This document shows, piece after piece, positions 20,897 to 29,985 of a stretch of DNA of 64,000 nt. Within the stretch, counting starts at the first letter, position 1. Every line of letters starts with the position of its first letter. Origin of the DNA: Prochlorococcus sp. AG-412-P08 (GTDB lineage: Bacteria > Cyanobacteriota > Cyanobacteriia > PCC-6307 > Cyanobiaceae); NCBI GenBank assembly GCA_003214695.1, contig QCLI01000003.1, positions 62,001-126,000 of the forward strand. Reading direction: 5' to 3'. The notes beneath the pieces were generated by a model, which saw nothing but the letters and a program-made list of their open reading frames with translations, did not search any database and was not told the DNA's origin. The position numbers were made by a program, and so were the translations under genes.

Positions 20897-22399
20897 CTAT
20901 GTTTTTTTAAATACTCCAGATATGTTTTCATCGTAGCCTATCCGATGTGGTGCCCCACTAAATATCTGCTCAAAGTTAGTGAATGCATCTTTAATCTCAG
21001 GTCCTTCACTGGTAATAATAAACTCTCTAATTCGTTTATCATGCCAAGAACCCCTCATCTTAAAGACATTTACAGCTCTTGCCATTTCTCCTCTAATCTC
21101 TACATATTGAAGCATTAAGATTGTATCTGTAATTGTTGAGATATGAGAGTCTGTGATCGAATGACTTCCCATAAACTCTTCAGCAGTATTCGTAAAGAAT
21201 CCCGCAATTTCTTCTTGTTTTGCATAACCAGTAACACCAATAACAAATTGTCTAAATGCACTCTGACTCACACCACGAGCAAGTGCAGAGAGAGAATCTA
21301 TTGCCATTCTTGATGGCTTGAAGTCACTGATTTGTGTTTTAATAATTTGCAAGTGATCCTCTAGCCCTGTTGACTCTGGGTAGGCACAAATAATCTTCAA
21401 CAAGCCATCGCTTTCCATTTTCTCGAAGTCTATTCCCCAGCTTGTAGCGTTCCTTAAAAGCTGAGCTCTTGATTCTTCGTAGGCAAATAAAATTGCTTTC
21501 TCTTTATTGGAATATGCATCCTCTATGAATTTAGAAACAAGCATCGTTTTCCCTGTTCCCGTGGCACCTGTTGCAAGAATTATTGAATCTTGGAAATAAC
21601 CACCACCACACATTTCATCAAGAGCAGGCACTCCCGAACTAATTCGAATATTCGAAGACCTTTGCGTTAAGCGCATAGCACCTAAGGCGAACACACTTAC
21701 TCCTTGGACGCCCATAGTGAAAGGGAACTCTCCTTTCATATGAGTAGTTCCACGAAGCTTTAAAACCTCTACTGTTCGTCTTCTCTTCTCTGATTCAAGA
21801 ACATTTCGCAATATCACAACATTATCTGAGACAAATTCTTCGACCCCATATCTAGCTATAGCTCCATAGTCATCTACTCTCTCAGCCGTCATAACAGTAG
21901 TGACGCCTATTTTTTTAAGCCTTGCACTTAAGCGAAAAATTTCTCTTCTAACAACATATATCGCATCATATTGCTGAAAGACTGCTGTCATTGAATCTAT
22001 TGCGACTCTCTTTGCTTTGTATTTCTTTATCGCATAACTGATACGTTCAATTAATCCTGACAAATCAAAATCACCTGCAACATCCTGGCCATCAGGATCA
22101 GGAGATGCATCAAGAATGAACAATTTATCTTGATCAATTAATTCTTGAAGATCCCATCCAAAACTTGCAGCATTCCTAATGATGTCAAATGGCGACTCTT
22201 CAAAAGTTACAAAAATCCCAGGTTCATCAAAATGACAAATCCCATGATGCAAATACTGAAGAGAAAAAACAGTTTTTCCTGTTCCAGAGGTGCCACTAAC
22301 CAATGTACTTCTTGCTATTGGCAAGCCTCCCTGGCAAACATCATCAAAACCTTCTATACCTGTTGGTAATTTTTGAACCTGCATTTTGGAATAGGGCAA
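20897..22399 (-). CDS. kaiC: Circadian clock ATPase/kinase KaiC
   Basis: A 500-residue two-domain RecA-like protein, the core of the cyanobacterial clock. The CI domain has its P-loop GTSGTGKT at residues 36-43 and FVTFEESP. The CII domain has GATGTGKTML and the phosphorylation segment HSITDSHISTITDT. By alignment to Synechococcus KaiC, Ser421 and Thr422 here match the paired sites 431/432. After the SGAPHRI turn only 13 residues remain, about nine fewer than I recall for Synechococcus, where this tail binds KaiA. It follows kaiB on the same strand with an 84-base gap; no kaiA is present. Confidence 0.97.
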   Translation of the reverse strand: MPYSKMQVQKLPTGIEGFDDVCQGGLPIARSTLVSGTSGTGKTVFSLQYLHHGICHFDEPGIFVTFEESPFDIIRNAASFGWDLQELIDQDKLFILDASPDPDGQDVAGDFDLSGLIERISYAIKKYKAKRVAIDSMTAVFQQYDAIYVVRREIFRLSARLKKIGVTTVMTAERVDDYGAIARYGVEEFVSDNVVILRNVLESEKRRRTVEVLKLRGTTHMKGEFPFTMGVQGVSVFALGAMRLTQRSSNIRISSGVPALDEMCGGGYFQDSIILATGATGTGKTMLVSKFIEDAYSNKEKAILFAYEESRAQLLRNATSWGIDFEKMESDGLLKIICAYPESTGLEDHLQIIKTQISDFKPSRMAIDSLSALARGVSQSAFRQFVIGVTGYAKQEEIAGFFTNTAEEFMGSHSITDSHISTITDTILMLQYVEIRGEMARAVNVFKMRGSWHDKRIREFIITSEGPEIKDAFTNFEQIFSGAPHRIGYDENISGVFKKT

Positions 22400-22465
22400 A
22401 GGCTAGAGGAATGCTTACATGATCAATCCAGAGTTAAAATTTAGGGACAAATCACACGTTGGTCT

Positions 22466-22511
22466 TCACTTTTAAAGTGATATTTAAGATTTGCCCCCAT
22501 TGGGCAAATCT
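22466..22511 (-). promoter_or_regulatory. Two small hairpins at the kaiB-kaiC junction
   Basis: A 10-bp inverted repeat (AGATTTGCCC / GGGCAAATCT, arms 22487-22496 and 22502-22511) overlaps the end of kaiB, so kaiB's last codons form one arm. A second short palindrome with arms TCACTTT/AAAGTGA lies at 22466-22480 between kaiB and kaiC. Neither is followed by a long U-run. They may tune the KaiB:KaiC ratio by mRNA stability or attenuation, but that is inference. Confidence 0.4.
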
Positions 22512-22831
22512 TTATCAACTTCTAAAAAGAAATCATTGTCAGTTAATTCTTCGAAAAGCAAGTCCAATCCAATCAAGACCTTTTCTCTATCTGACAGGTC
22601 TCCAATTATTCGCCTAACAGGAGGAGGAAGAATTTTAGCCAATGTTGGAGTGGCTAGAATTTTATCTTCTTCAGCTAGCTGAGGACTCTTAAGAACATCA
22701 ATCACTTTTAAGGCATAAACTCCCTGAAAATCTGTTTTGAGAATGTCTCTAAGTGTGTTCAGCGCCCGCATGGAATTTGGAGTATTCCCAGCGACATATA
22801 ACTTGAGTATGTATGTTTTGCGAGCGGGCAT
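22484..22831 (-). CDS. kaiB: Circadian clock protein KaiB
   Basis: A 115-residue thioredoxin-like, fold-switching protein that binds KaiC in its night state. Seen: [19 protein letters not shown] at the start, [20 protein letters not shown], and the conserved [21 protein letters not shown] segment, with an acidic tail. It is the first gene of the kaiBC pair and diverges from rplU. In Synechococcus kaiA would lie directly upstream; here only 174 non-coding bases separate kaiB and rplU. Confidence 0.97.
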   Translation of the reverse strand: MPARKTYILKLYVAGNTPNSMRALNTLRDILKTDFQGVYALKVIDVLKSPQLAEEDKILATPTLAKILPPPVRRIIGDLSDREKVLIGLDLLFEELTDNDFFLEVDKDLPNGGKS

Positions 22832-22929
22832 TTTTCAAACTCCTAAAAAAGAAATTGATTTACATATATAAATCTTGACGGAATTAACCTCTAAGAGTGA
22901 GGATGTTATCTTGTCTTACGATTGTGTTG

Positions 22930-22986
22930 CAGGCTTAATCGGAAACTATAAGGAATAAAATTATCATTCCTCCAGTGCCGAGCCTG
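22930..22986 (+). promoter_or_regulatory. Structured leader of the rplU-rpmA transcript
   Basis: Upstream of rplU two nested inverted repeats can form one stem with an inner hairpin. Outer arms are CAGGCT (22930-22935) and AGCCTG (22981-22986). Inner arms are AGGAAT (22951-22956) and ATTCCT (22966-22971). It ends 19 bases before the L21 start. Ribosomal-protein leaders often bind their own product, so an autoregulatory leader is plausible; I do not match it to a named Rfam family. Confidence 0.4.
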
Positions 22987-23005
22987 TTCATGTCCATTGA
23001 TTTAA

Positions 23006-23464
23006 ATGACTCCAAAAAAGAAAGCTACCCCAAAAGATGCTTCACATAGTGGAACCTATGCAATTGTTGAAGCATCAGGAACTCAAGTTTGGCTAGAGGC
23101 CAATCGCTACTATGACTTGGATAGAATCCATTCAGATGTAGATGAAACAATTACTCTTAAAAAAGTTCTATTAATAAATGATGAGCAAGGGCTCTCAATA
23201 GGAAAGCCTTATATCAAAAATGCAAGTATTGAGCTTAGGGTAATGGCTCATAAGCGAGGTCCCAAGATAATCGTTTACAAGATGCGTCCTAAGAAAAAAA
23301 CACGTACGAAGAATGGACATAGACAAGAACTGACAAGAGTAATGGTTACAGCCATTACAAAAGATGGCTCAGCAAAGAATTCTACTTCTTCTTCCAAAAA
23401 AGCAAAGCCTAAAGGCAGCAATGTAGAATCAAAGGCTAGTAAAATAGAGAATAGTTCTAACTAA
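23006..23464 (+). CDS. rplU: 50S ribosomal protein L21
   Basis: The core L21 fold spans about residues 15-115: YAIVEASGTQVWLEANRYYDLDRI, VLLINDEQGLSIGKPY, and the typical KMRPKKKTRTKNGHRQELTRV end. A Ser/Lys-rich tail of about 35 residues follows, giving 152 residues against about 103 in E. coli; such tails are known in picocyanobacteria. It is paired with rpmA, 41 bases downstream, and diverges from kaiB. Confidence 0.96.
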   Translation: MTPKKKATPKDASHSGTYAIVEASGTQVWLEANRYYDLDRIHSDVDETITLKKVLLINDEQGLSIGKPYIKNASIELRVMAHKRGPKIIVYKMRPKKKTRTKNGHRQELTRVMVTAITKDGSAKNSTSSSKKAKPKGSNVESKASKIENSSN

Positions 23465-23505
23465 ATTCTCCAGCAAATTTAATTCTGTTAATTTTCTAAT
23501 TTTCA

Positions 23506-23772
23506 ATGGCACATAAAAAAGGAACTGGCTCTACTAGAAACGGTAGGGATTCAAACTCTAAAAGGCTTGGAGTAAAGGCCTATGGAGGTGAAATAGTTCA
23601 TGCAGGTTCTATTCTTATTAGGCAACGTGGGACGTCAATCTTGCCTGGGATTAATGTAGGGAAAGGGAAGGATGACTCATTGTTTGCTCTTGTTGATGGA
23701 GTAGTGACCTTTGAGACTATTAAACGCAGTCTTAAAACGCGTAAGCGAGTTAATGTTGCGATTCAAAGCTAA
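23506..23772 (+). CDS. rpmA: 50S ribosomal protein L27
   Basis: An 88-residue L27 that lines the peptidyl-transferase region. Seen: [29 protein letters not shown], and the [19 protein letters not shown] core. The N terminus lacks the cleaved extension found in Firmicutes. It converges on a methyltransferase gene, with only six bases between the stop codons. Confidence 0.97.
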   Translation: MAHKKGTGSTRNGRDSNSKRLGVKAYGGEIVHAGSILIRQRGTSILPGINVGKGKDDSLFALVDGVVTFETIKRSLKTRKRVNVAIQS

Positions 23773-23778
23773 ATCCAA

Positions 23779-24528
23779 TTAGCTCTTTATTAAATTTGAG
23801 GGTTTATAAGAACGAGCTGTTATTAAAAAAGGATGGAAAATTTCAATAAAATTTCTTTGTAAAGTTACGAAGAAATTCTCAATCATTTTTTTGTCATCAA
23901 AATGGAATGGGTATTCCCCATGGTTTCCCTTAAAAAAATACCAATTCAATAAAGCAATAGAATCCTTTGACAATCTTTCATGGAATATTGACAATTGTTC
24001 TGCAGGATTCGGCAAATGCTCTAGAACATCAAAGCAAATAATTGTATCGAACTGAACATTACCTGTGCTAGCTATATCTCTATGCACAGATATCAATTCA
24101 CTAACTCCTAATCTATTTGCTCTCTCAATTAAAAATTCTCTATTTTGAGGGTTTAGGTCTACAAAATATACATGCTCAACTCCATCCATCCCTGCGGCAG
24201 CAAGAGCATGAGTACCAATGCCCCCACCAAAATCTAGGACATTACCATTAGCAAACATTTTCATAAGGCGAATTGTGTCGGCTATGTATTGAGCACTTCC
24301 TAAATGCCAAGATGCGAGATCAAAAAGATGCGCACTACTAATTTCATTCTCATAAAAAGCTGTGATATCGCTTTCATTAAAAGATCCTGGATGTAACTTA
24401 GACATATTGTCTTGTCCCCTTGCAAGATTTTCTTCTAATTTCTGTTGATTCAAATTAAGATAGTGAGATAAATGCTCCTTAAGATCAAATCCTGATTTTA
24501 AAAAATCTTCTATCTCTAAGTTATTCAT
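23779..24528 (-). CDS. Class I SAM-dependent methyltransferase
   Basis: A 249-residue protein with a Rossmann methyltransferase core. Motif I is VLDFGGGIGTHALAAA, followed by the acidic VYFVDLNPQ strand and IICFDVLEHLPNP (motif of UbiG/COQ5-like enzymes). The N-terminal ~90 residues are helical and probably shape the substrate pocket. The substrate cannot be told from sequence. It is convergent with rpmA and divergent from truB. Confidence 0.8.
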   Translation of the reverse strand: MNNLEIEDFLKSGFDLKEHLSHYLNLNQQKLEENLARGQDNMSKLHPGSFNESDITAFYENEISSAHLFDLASWHLGSAQYIADTIRLMKMFANGNVLDFGGGIGTHALAAAGMDGVEHVYFVDLNPQNREFLIERANRLGVSELISVHRDIASTGNVQFDTIICFDVLEHLPNPAEQLSIFHERLSKDSIALLNWYFFKGNHGEYPFHFDDKKMIENFFVTLQRNFIEIFHPFLITARSYKPSNLIKS

Positions 24529-24638
24529 GTTTAGTTATGCTTAAGAATCTATCCTTGATCAACTTATCTCTTTTCAATTAACTAAATCTAAAAATAAATA
24601 TAAAACTGAAATTAACCGAGGAACTTTTCAAAATTACT

Positions 24639-25559
24639 ATGCTTGGGTTTTTAGCTATAGACAAACCATTTGGTCTAACTTCTCATGATTGCGTAAGCAG
24701 ACTCAGGAAAGTCTATGGCATAAGAAGAATAGGTCATGGTGGAACTCTTGACCCTGCCGTAACTGGTGTTCTTCCAATTGCTATTGGCAAAGCAACTAGG
24801 TTCCTTTCATTCCTACCATCTACAAAAAGATATGAAGGCACAATTCAACTTGGTCTAAGAACAGCCACTGATGACTTGGAAGGGGAAGTACTCTCAAAAG
24901 AAAAATGGCCCCAATTAACAAGAGAGATTATTTGTAATTATCTAAATGAATTCAAAGGCAATCTCAAACAACGTCCTCCTAATTTCTCTAGTGTTCACAT
25001 TGATGGTGAAAGAGCTCACCGAAAAGCCCGAAGAGGAGAAATTTTTGACTTACCGTCTAAGCAAGTCACTATTCATGACATTGAGCTTTTAAAATGGGAT
25101 ATATCCTCAGGACAAATAGATCTACATGTTCATTGTTCTTCTGGAACATATATTAGGGCCCTTGCCAGAGATATTGGAAATAAAATTGGTTGCGGTGGCT
25201 GTTTAGCAAAGCTGCGGCGGACAGAAGCTCTAGGTTTCAACATTAATCAAGTAATACCTCTACCAAAATCTGAGGAATGCATTAAGGGGAAAAGGCCTCC
25301 ACTTATAAGCCCTCTAGAAGTACTCACTGATTTTTCCACAATAAAACTCTCCAAAGAAGAAGAATCATTTTGGTCTAAAGGCCAATCATTAACAATTAAC
25401 GAAGCCAGGTTCAAATTAAACTCAATTAAGAAGAAAAAAAATATAAGAGAAGAATATATTTTAGTCCTCGATTGCGAATGCGAGCTAATGGGACTAGGAG
25501 AATGGAATTCACAGCTATTAAAGCTACAACCCAAAATAGTTATAAATGCTGCAGGCTAG
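24639..25559 (+). CDS. truB: tRNA pseudouridine(55) synthase
   Basis: TruB makes pseudouridine 55 in the T-loop of tRNAs. The 306-residue protein shows FLAIDKPFGLTSHDCV, RRIGHGGTLDPAVTGVLPI with the catalytic Asp in the GTLDP motif, the YEGTIQLG strand, and CSSGTYIRALARDIG. The C-terminal ~70 residues are divergent from the usual PUA region. It converges with the SpoIID-like gene (14-base gap). Confidence 0.95.
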   Translation: MLGFLAIDKPFGLTSHDCVSRLRKVYGIRRIGHGGTLDPAVTGVLPIAIGKATRFLSFLPSTKRYEGTIQLGLRTATDDLEGEVLSKEKWPQLTREIICNYLNEFKGNLKQRPPNFSSVHIDGERAHRKARRGEIFDLPSKQVTIHDIELLKWDISSGQIDLHVHCSSGTYIRALARDIGNKIGCGGCLAKLRRTEALGFNINQVIPLPKSEECIKGKRPPLISPLEVLTDFSTIKLSKEEESFWSKGQSLTINEARFKLNSIKKKKNIREEYILVLDCECELMGLGEWNSQLLKLQPKIVINAAG

Positions 25560-25573
25560 AAATTGAAAAAGTT

Positions 25574-26839
25574 TTAATTTTCCCTAAAAGCAGTAATTTT
25601 GACCCCTCTATAGAAATGTCGGAGAATCTTCCTAAAGCTAGCGCCTCTATCAGCCATATTTTTAGCACCCCACTGACTAAGTCCAGCACCATGTCCAGAA
25701 CCTGAACCTTTAACCAAGAGAAAATTATTATCTTTTATTTGAGGAAGCTGATCGATCAATGTATTTCCTCGACTTGATTCAAAAAGGAATTTTTTATCAG
25801 CTGAGTTAATATCCTCTTTATAACTATAGGCTCTATTCTTACCTAAATTTCTCTCAATAGGATCGGTTATAAGCTGAAAACTAACCAAAGTACTCTTTAA
25901 GTCAAGAAGACTTCTCAACTCCTTTCCAGAAATAGTTTTTACTCCTTTAGGGCCATAAACTTTTGCGCTAGAAACCCTATTAGTATTTGTTTTTTGGGTT
26001 ATACGAATAGTATTAAAGCCACCGATTTGTTTAAAGATCTGAGCTAACTTTCTCTGCTCAATTTTCTTCTCCCATTTATAAGAAGGACTTATCTGATCAT
26101 AATCACGAACACTAATTAAATAAGGCCTATATTTACCCCAAACTTCATCGCTGGACTCAGTTTGCCCACCAGAGCTACTATGAAAAACAGCATCAATTAA
26201 ACGACCCTTATGAAGCATGACGAGGGATCTTGTACTATTAACTGCTTGTACTGTTCTATTCGTCTCAGCTTCAACGCCTAAATAAACCTGACTTGAGACA
26301 CTTGAATCGACATCATAATCAGATCGTTTCTTTAACTGATGCAATGCGTATGTTCTCGCTGCTACTGCCTGAGCCTTTAATGCCTCTAGGGGCCAATCTT
26401 TTGGCATTTCACTTCCAACTACACTCTTTAAATACTTCTCGATTTTCAAATAATTAATTACATAGATACTGTTATTTCTTTCCAGCAATCGCAATTCACC
26501 CCCAAATCTTCTCTGCCCTAGCCAGACCCCTCTAGAGTCTCTGGTGGTAATTCTTATTTGTCTATTTTTGGAAAGGTAACGCCACTTTGAGAAATCCTTG
26601 TTAGTTGAATATCTTAATTGCCCATTTACAATATTAACTTTTAAAGATTTTATGCTCTTACCCGTAGAGTTAATTCCTCTTACAATAAGGGGTTTTGATT
26701 TATCGGCCCTAAATTGGAGTTCCTTACCTTGAGAAACTAAGACACGGATTCTTGGCTCTGAAGCAGCAAAACCTTCACCTCTTACAAATATAACAATGCA
26801 AGAGATTGTTGCTATCAATGGCAATACGCACTTCTTCAA
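25574..26839 (-). CDS. SpoIID/LytB-domain exported protein
   Basis: A 421-residue protein with an N-terminal signal peptide (~residues 1-26). The SpoIID domain covers about residues 95-415 and shows YLKSVVGSEMPKDWPLEALKAQ, RTYALHQLKKR, VFHSSSGGQTESSDEVW and the final SGHGAGLSQWGAKNMADRG. SpoIID proteins are lytic transglycosylases that trim denuded peptidoglycan glycans; in non-sporulating cyanobacteria they are thought to act in wall remodelling. It diverges from rnz. Confidence 0.88.
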   Translation of the reverse strand: MKKCVLPLIATISCIVIFVRGEGFAASEPRIRVLVSQGKELQFRADKSKPLIVRGINSTGKSIKSLKVNIVNGQLRYSTNKDFSKWRYLSKNRQIRITTRDSRGVWLGQRRFGGELRLLERNNSIYVINYLKIEKYLKSVVGSEMPKDWPLEALKAQAVAARTYALHQLKKRSDYDVDSSVSSQVYLGVEAETNRTVQAVNSTRSLVMLHKGRLIDAVFHSSSGGQTESSDEVWGKYRPYLISVRDYDQISPSYKWEKKIEQRKLAQIFKQIGGFNTIRITQKTNTNRVSSAKVYGPKGVKTISGKELRSLLDLKSTLVSFQLITDPIERNLGKNRAYSYKEDINSADKKFLFESSRGNTLIDQLPQIKDNNFLLVKGSGSGHGAGLSQWGAKNMADRGASFRKILRHFYRGVKITAFREN

Positions 26840-26947
26840 AGAATCAACTTAATTTCCTTATCCAGAATCTAATTTGACTTGAAGACAGTTTTCAAAAAAG
26901 TCACCAGAATCAATAACATGCATAAATTTATTTAAAAGCCCAAACCT

Positions 26948-27910
26948 TTGCAGATTACATTTCTAGGAACAAGTTCAGGCGTGCCTACCAGAGGCCGCAA
27001 TGTCTCTGCTGTAGCCTTAAGACTTCCTCAACGTTCAGAATTATGGTTGTTTGACTGCGGAGAAGGAACTCAGCACCAATTTCTACGCAGCGAACTAAGA
27101 ACCTCTCAGATTAGAAGAGTTTTCATTACTCACATGCATGGTGATCATGTTTATGGTTTACCTGGCCTTCTAGCTAGTTTGGGACTAGCTGGGAACAGTT
27201 CTGGTATAGATCTTTACGGACCTAACCCTTTAAAAGATTTTCTAAATGGGATTTTGCAAACCACCTCAAGTAGGATTTCATATCCTTTGAAGATCAATTC
27301 AATCGAAAGGCTTGCACATGAAAATAAAATAATTTTTGAAGACAAAGACTTTAAAGTTAGAGCAACCCCGCTAATTCATAGAATTCCAGCATTTGGCTAT
27401 AGGGTTGACGAAAAAGAAAAGCCAGGTCGGTTCAATATTGAAAAAGCAAAGGCTTTGAAGATTCCTCCAGGACCTATTTACTCCCAACTGCAAAAAGGTG
27501 AGACAGTTAAATTAATAGATGGGAGGGTTTTTCATGGAAATGATTTTTGTGGCCCCAAAAGACCAGGTTCAAGCTTTGTTTACTGCACAGATACAGTTTT
27601 CTCTGAGTCAGCTATAAAACTTGCAAATGGTGCTGATTTGTTGATCCATGAAGCAACTTTTGCTCATAAGGATTCCCAATTGGCTTATCAAAGGCAGCAT
27701 TCAACCTCCACAATGGCAGCTCAAATTGCTATTGAAGCCAATGTTAAACAGCTTATTCTCACGCATCTAAGCCCTAGATACGCTCCAGGGAACAGTCTCA
27801 CAGCACATAATCTTTTATCTGAAGCAAAGGCCATTTTTCCTAACACCTTGCTAGCAAAGGATTTCCTACAAATTGATATACAAAAGCCTGCAACAGTTCG
27901 TGATACCTGA
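26948..27910 (+). CDS. rnz: Ribonuclease Z
   Basis: RNase Z cuts the 3' trailer from tRNA precursors, which matters here because the window's tRNA genes do not encode CCA. The 320-residue metallo-beta-lactamase enzyme has [28 protein letters not shown], the zinc motif [22 protein letters not shown] and the C-terminal [10 protein letters not shown]. The start is TTG at 26948, giving the MQITFLG opening usual for the family. Confidence 0.95.
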   Translation: MQITFLGTSSGVPTRGRNVSAVALRLPQRSELWLFDCGEGTQHQFLRSELRTSQIRRVFITHMHGDHVYGLPGLLASLGLAGNSSGIDLYGPNPLKDFLNGILQTTSSRISYPLKINSIERLAHENKIIFEDKDFKVRATPLIHRIPAFGYRVDEKEKPGRFNIEKAKALKIPPGPIYSQLQKGETVKLIDGRVFHGNDFCGPKRPGSSFVYCTDTVFSESAIKLANGADLLIHEATFAHKDSQLAYQRQHSTSTMAAQIAIEANVKQLILTHLSPRYAPGNSLTAHNLLSEAKAIFPNTLLAKDFLQIDIQKPATVRDT

Positions 27911-27978
27911 GGACACTAAACCCACATCATGAAAGAATATGTTGCATCGGTTGTTTCCGAAAGTCTTTGGTGTCCTCA

Positions 27979-28533
27979 ATGGCCTCTCTTATTTCTTCCC
28001 TGAAAAGATCACTCTCAAAATTACTGATTCTATTTCCAGTAATTATCGGTCTCACTGTGAGTCCTCTTGCAGTAGATGCTTTGTATCCAAGCGACCCATC
28101 TTCAGTTGATGCGCTCGATACAAGTCTTCACGGCCAAAACCTACAGAATACTGAATATGTCAAATACGACCTTTCAGGTAGAGATCTCGGTGACGCAGAC
28201 TTAAGTGGTTCATATTTCAGCGTCTCTAATCTTCAAGAAGCTGATCTTCGTGGAGCAAATATGCAAAATGTAATTGCATATGCAACAAGATTCGACAATG
28301 CTGATCTTTCAAATGCAAACTTTAGTGGTGCAGAGCTATTAAAAAGTCGTTTTGATGGAGCAGTAATTGATGGTACAAATTTCACTAATGCTGTTCTAGA
28401 CTTACCTCAAGTGAAATCACTATGTGATAGAGCTACTGGTCAAACTGCAGAAAGTCTCGAATGCGGAGGTCTAAACCAAAGTTACGTCCCTGCATCTAAA
28501 GAGCAAAATAAGTTCAATCCTGGGATTAGCTAA
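27979..28533 (+). CDS. Exported pentapeptide-repeat protein
   Basis: A ~184-residue protein: a basic N terminus and hydrophobic core (about residues 9-38) form a signal peptide. Then come about 18 tandem pentapeptides of the A(D/N)LxX type, such as DLGDADLSGSYFSVSNLQEA and DLRGANMQNV, forming a right-handed beta helix. A short Cys-containing tail follows. Similar cyanobacterial proteins are found in the thylakoid lumen; partner unknown. I use the ATG at 27979; a TTG four codons upstream is also in frame. A strong terminator follows. Confidence 0.85.
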   Translation: MASLISSLKRSLSKLLILFPVIIGLTVSPLAVDALYPSDPSSVDALDTSLHGQNLQNTEYVKYDLSGRDLGDADLSGSYFSVSNLQEADLRGANMQNVIAYATRFDNADLSNANFSGAELLKSRFDGAVIDGTNFTNAVLDLPQVKSLCDRATGQTAESLECGGLNQSYVPASKEQNKFNPGIS

Positions 28534-28550
28534 ACTTAAAGTAAAGGCTA

Positions 28551-28601
28551 ATCACATAAAAAAAGGGGAGCTTAAAATTAAGCGCCCCTTTTTTATGTGA
28601 T
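28551..28601. terminator. Bidirectional intrinsic terminator
   Basis: Arms ATCACATAAA...GGGG (28551-28568) and CCCC...TTTATGTGAT (28585-28601) pair almost without gaps, and a smaller GCTTA/TAAGC stem closes the loop. A/T runs lie on both sides of the GC core, so it can end both the pentapeptide-repeat transcript and the convergent small gene. Confidence 0.9.
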
Positions 28602-28635
28602 GTATTAGGAAAAGAACCTATTTAAAAGCTAAAAG

Positions 28636-28830
28636 TTATGGAGCTGTGATGTAATAAAAAGCAGCAGCAGCAGCACCAATAGCAAACATTGGCACACCTA
28701 CAAGCAAATGTGCAGAAGCAAAACCTTGTCCTTTAGATCGCAAAATGTAATATCCAACTCCAGCGGCTCCTGCAGCTAAAGGAATAGCAGTATGTAGAAG
28801 TGCAGCAACTGCGTGATAGTCGAAGTTCAT
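28636..28830 (-). CDS. Small Ala/Gly-rich two-helix membrane protein
   Basis: A 64-residue protein with two hydrophobic segments: AVAALLHTAIPLAAGAAGVG (~residues 7-26) and VGVPMFAIGAAAAAFYYI (~residues 44-61), joined by a short basic loop LRSKGQG. I recognise no named family. It lies alone, with the bidirectional terminator just downstream. Composition and codon use look like a real gene. Confidence 0.7.
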   Translation of the reverse strand: MNFDYHAVAALLHTAIPLAAGAAGVGYYILRSKGQGFASAHLLVGVPMFAIGAAAAAFYYITAP

Positions 28831-29025
28831 TCTTAAATTTGAGCTTATCTGAAGAGTATCTCAGCAATCGATGTTGAGAATTACTCCAAACCTCAATGAT
28901 GCTTTATTTCTTCATCTTCATTTATTTTCCAAAACGAAGCTTCAAAGCCCAAAAAGCTTTCCCAGACTAGTTTTTATCATAAAATCATTCAATTCTAGTC
29001 TCAGAAAGAAAGTTCCAATTTATAC

Positions 29026-29412
29026 TCATAAATTAGGGAATAGGTTTGAAGGCTCCTTAGAACGCGAATGTTTGCTATACCACCACTCTTGCATAGGAGG
29101 TTGAAAACGACTTGAAAAAAAAGTCAAAATTGTATTAATAGGCTTAGATCCTGGCTGAAGAATATCAACTGAATAAGAAGGGCACCTCCTAGCCGCAATA
29201 TCAGGCACGAAGCGTCTTCCGATTCTTCTCCAGCTTGGCTCTTTGCTCCTCCAAGCAAGCCTAGAACAAGGCCATGGGAGTTCCTCTCTATCAAAAAGTC
29301 TGCAGCATGGTCCAACAACACGAAAACTAAAATGTCCGCCTTCACTAGGATGCACGCTTCCATGTTCCATCAAGTGATCTTCTTTATTCACTGCCAATTG
29401 TTGGGAATTCAC
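29026..29412 (-). CDS. Conserved hypothetical protein, Trp/Arg-rich
   Basis: A 128-residue soluble protein rich in Trp, Arg and Ser, with motifs HFSFRVVGPCCRLFDREELP and SWRRIGRRFVPDIAARRCPSY. No family is recognised. The ATG at 29412 gives a polar extension; the ATG at codon 15 (29370) is an equally good start. It lies downstream of the petF terminator on the same strand, so it probably has its own promoter in the 22 bases to 29434 or is made by read-through. Confidence 0.55.
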   Translation of the reverse strand: MNSQQLAVNKEDHLMEHGSVHPSEGGHFSFRVVGPCCRLFDREELPWPCSRLAWRSKEPSWRRIGRRFVPDIAARRCPSYSVDILQPGSKPINTILTFFSSRFQPPMQEWWYSKHSRSKEPSNLFPNL

Positions 29413-29433
29413 GAGTCAAAAATAAATTTAAAT

Positions 29434-29463
29434 AAAAAAACAGCCACCCATTGAGGGTGGCTG
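29434..29463 (-). terminator. Intrinsic terminator of petF
   Basis: Read on the minus strand, CAGCCACCC pairs with GGGTGGCTG (arms 29455-29463 and 29441-29449) around a five-base loop, followed by seven U residues. It lies about 57 bases after the ferredoxin stop. Confidence 0.9.
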
Positions 29464-29519
29464 ATGAAAGCTTTATTGGCAAGTATAAAAATAACTTTCT
29501 GATAGAAACAGATGGTTTC

Positions 29520-29819
29520 TTAGTACAACTCTTCCTCTGCATGAGTTGTAATGCTCACATCAGAAGTTGGGTAAGCTACACAAGTAAGAACAAAGCCTGC
29601 TTCAAGCTGATCATCATCCAAGAAACTTTGATCTGATTGATCAACACTCCCCGAGGTTATTTTTCCTGCACAAGTTGAGCAAGCACCCGCTCTACATGAG
29701 TATGGAAGGTCAATGCCTTGCTCTTCAGCAGCATCAAGAATGTATTGATCATCTGGGACCTCAATGGTCTGGTTCAAACCCTCACTTTCGCTAACGAGGG
29801 TGACTTTATAGGAAGCCAT
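29520..29819 (-). CDS. petF: Plant-type [2Fe-2S] ferredoxin
   Basis: A 99-residue ferredoxin that carries electrons from photosystem I to FNR and other reductases. The iron-sulfur ligands are visible as CRAGACSTC and the distal Cys in [12 protein letters not shown], the classic C-x4-C-x2-C-x29-C spacing. The acidic C terminus ends EEELY as in photosynthetic ferredoxins. A strong terminator follows, so the gene is probably monocistronic. Confidence 0.96.
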   Translation of the reverse strand: MASYKVTLVSESEGLNQTIEVPDDQYILDAAEEQGIDLPYSCRAGACSTCAGKITSGSVDQSDQSFLDDDQLEAGFVLTCVAYPTSDVSITTHAEEELY

Positions 29820-29985
29820 GGGATATAAAGAGGGGGGACGTTTTGGAATTGGAGGTAAAAATTATCACCTCAAGATGAACCCTTTTTACACTGTATTGGG
29901 TCAAATGTGGCTTAAAATTGTTATAAATAACAATCAAGCAATGTAAAAGCTAGCACTGATAAGCTGAGCTTATTAAAGCTAGCGT

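Noticed and set aside
29124..29363. 79-codon frame overlapping the Trp/Arg-rich hypothetical gene
   Set aside because: Same-strand alternative frame with Leu-rich translation; the longer 128-codon frame has better composition.
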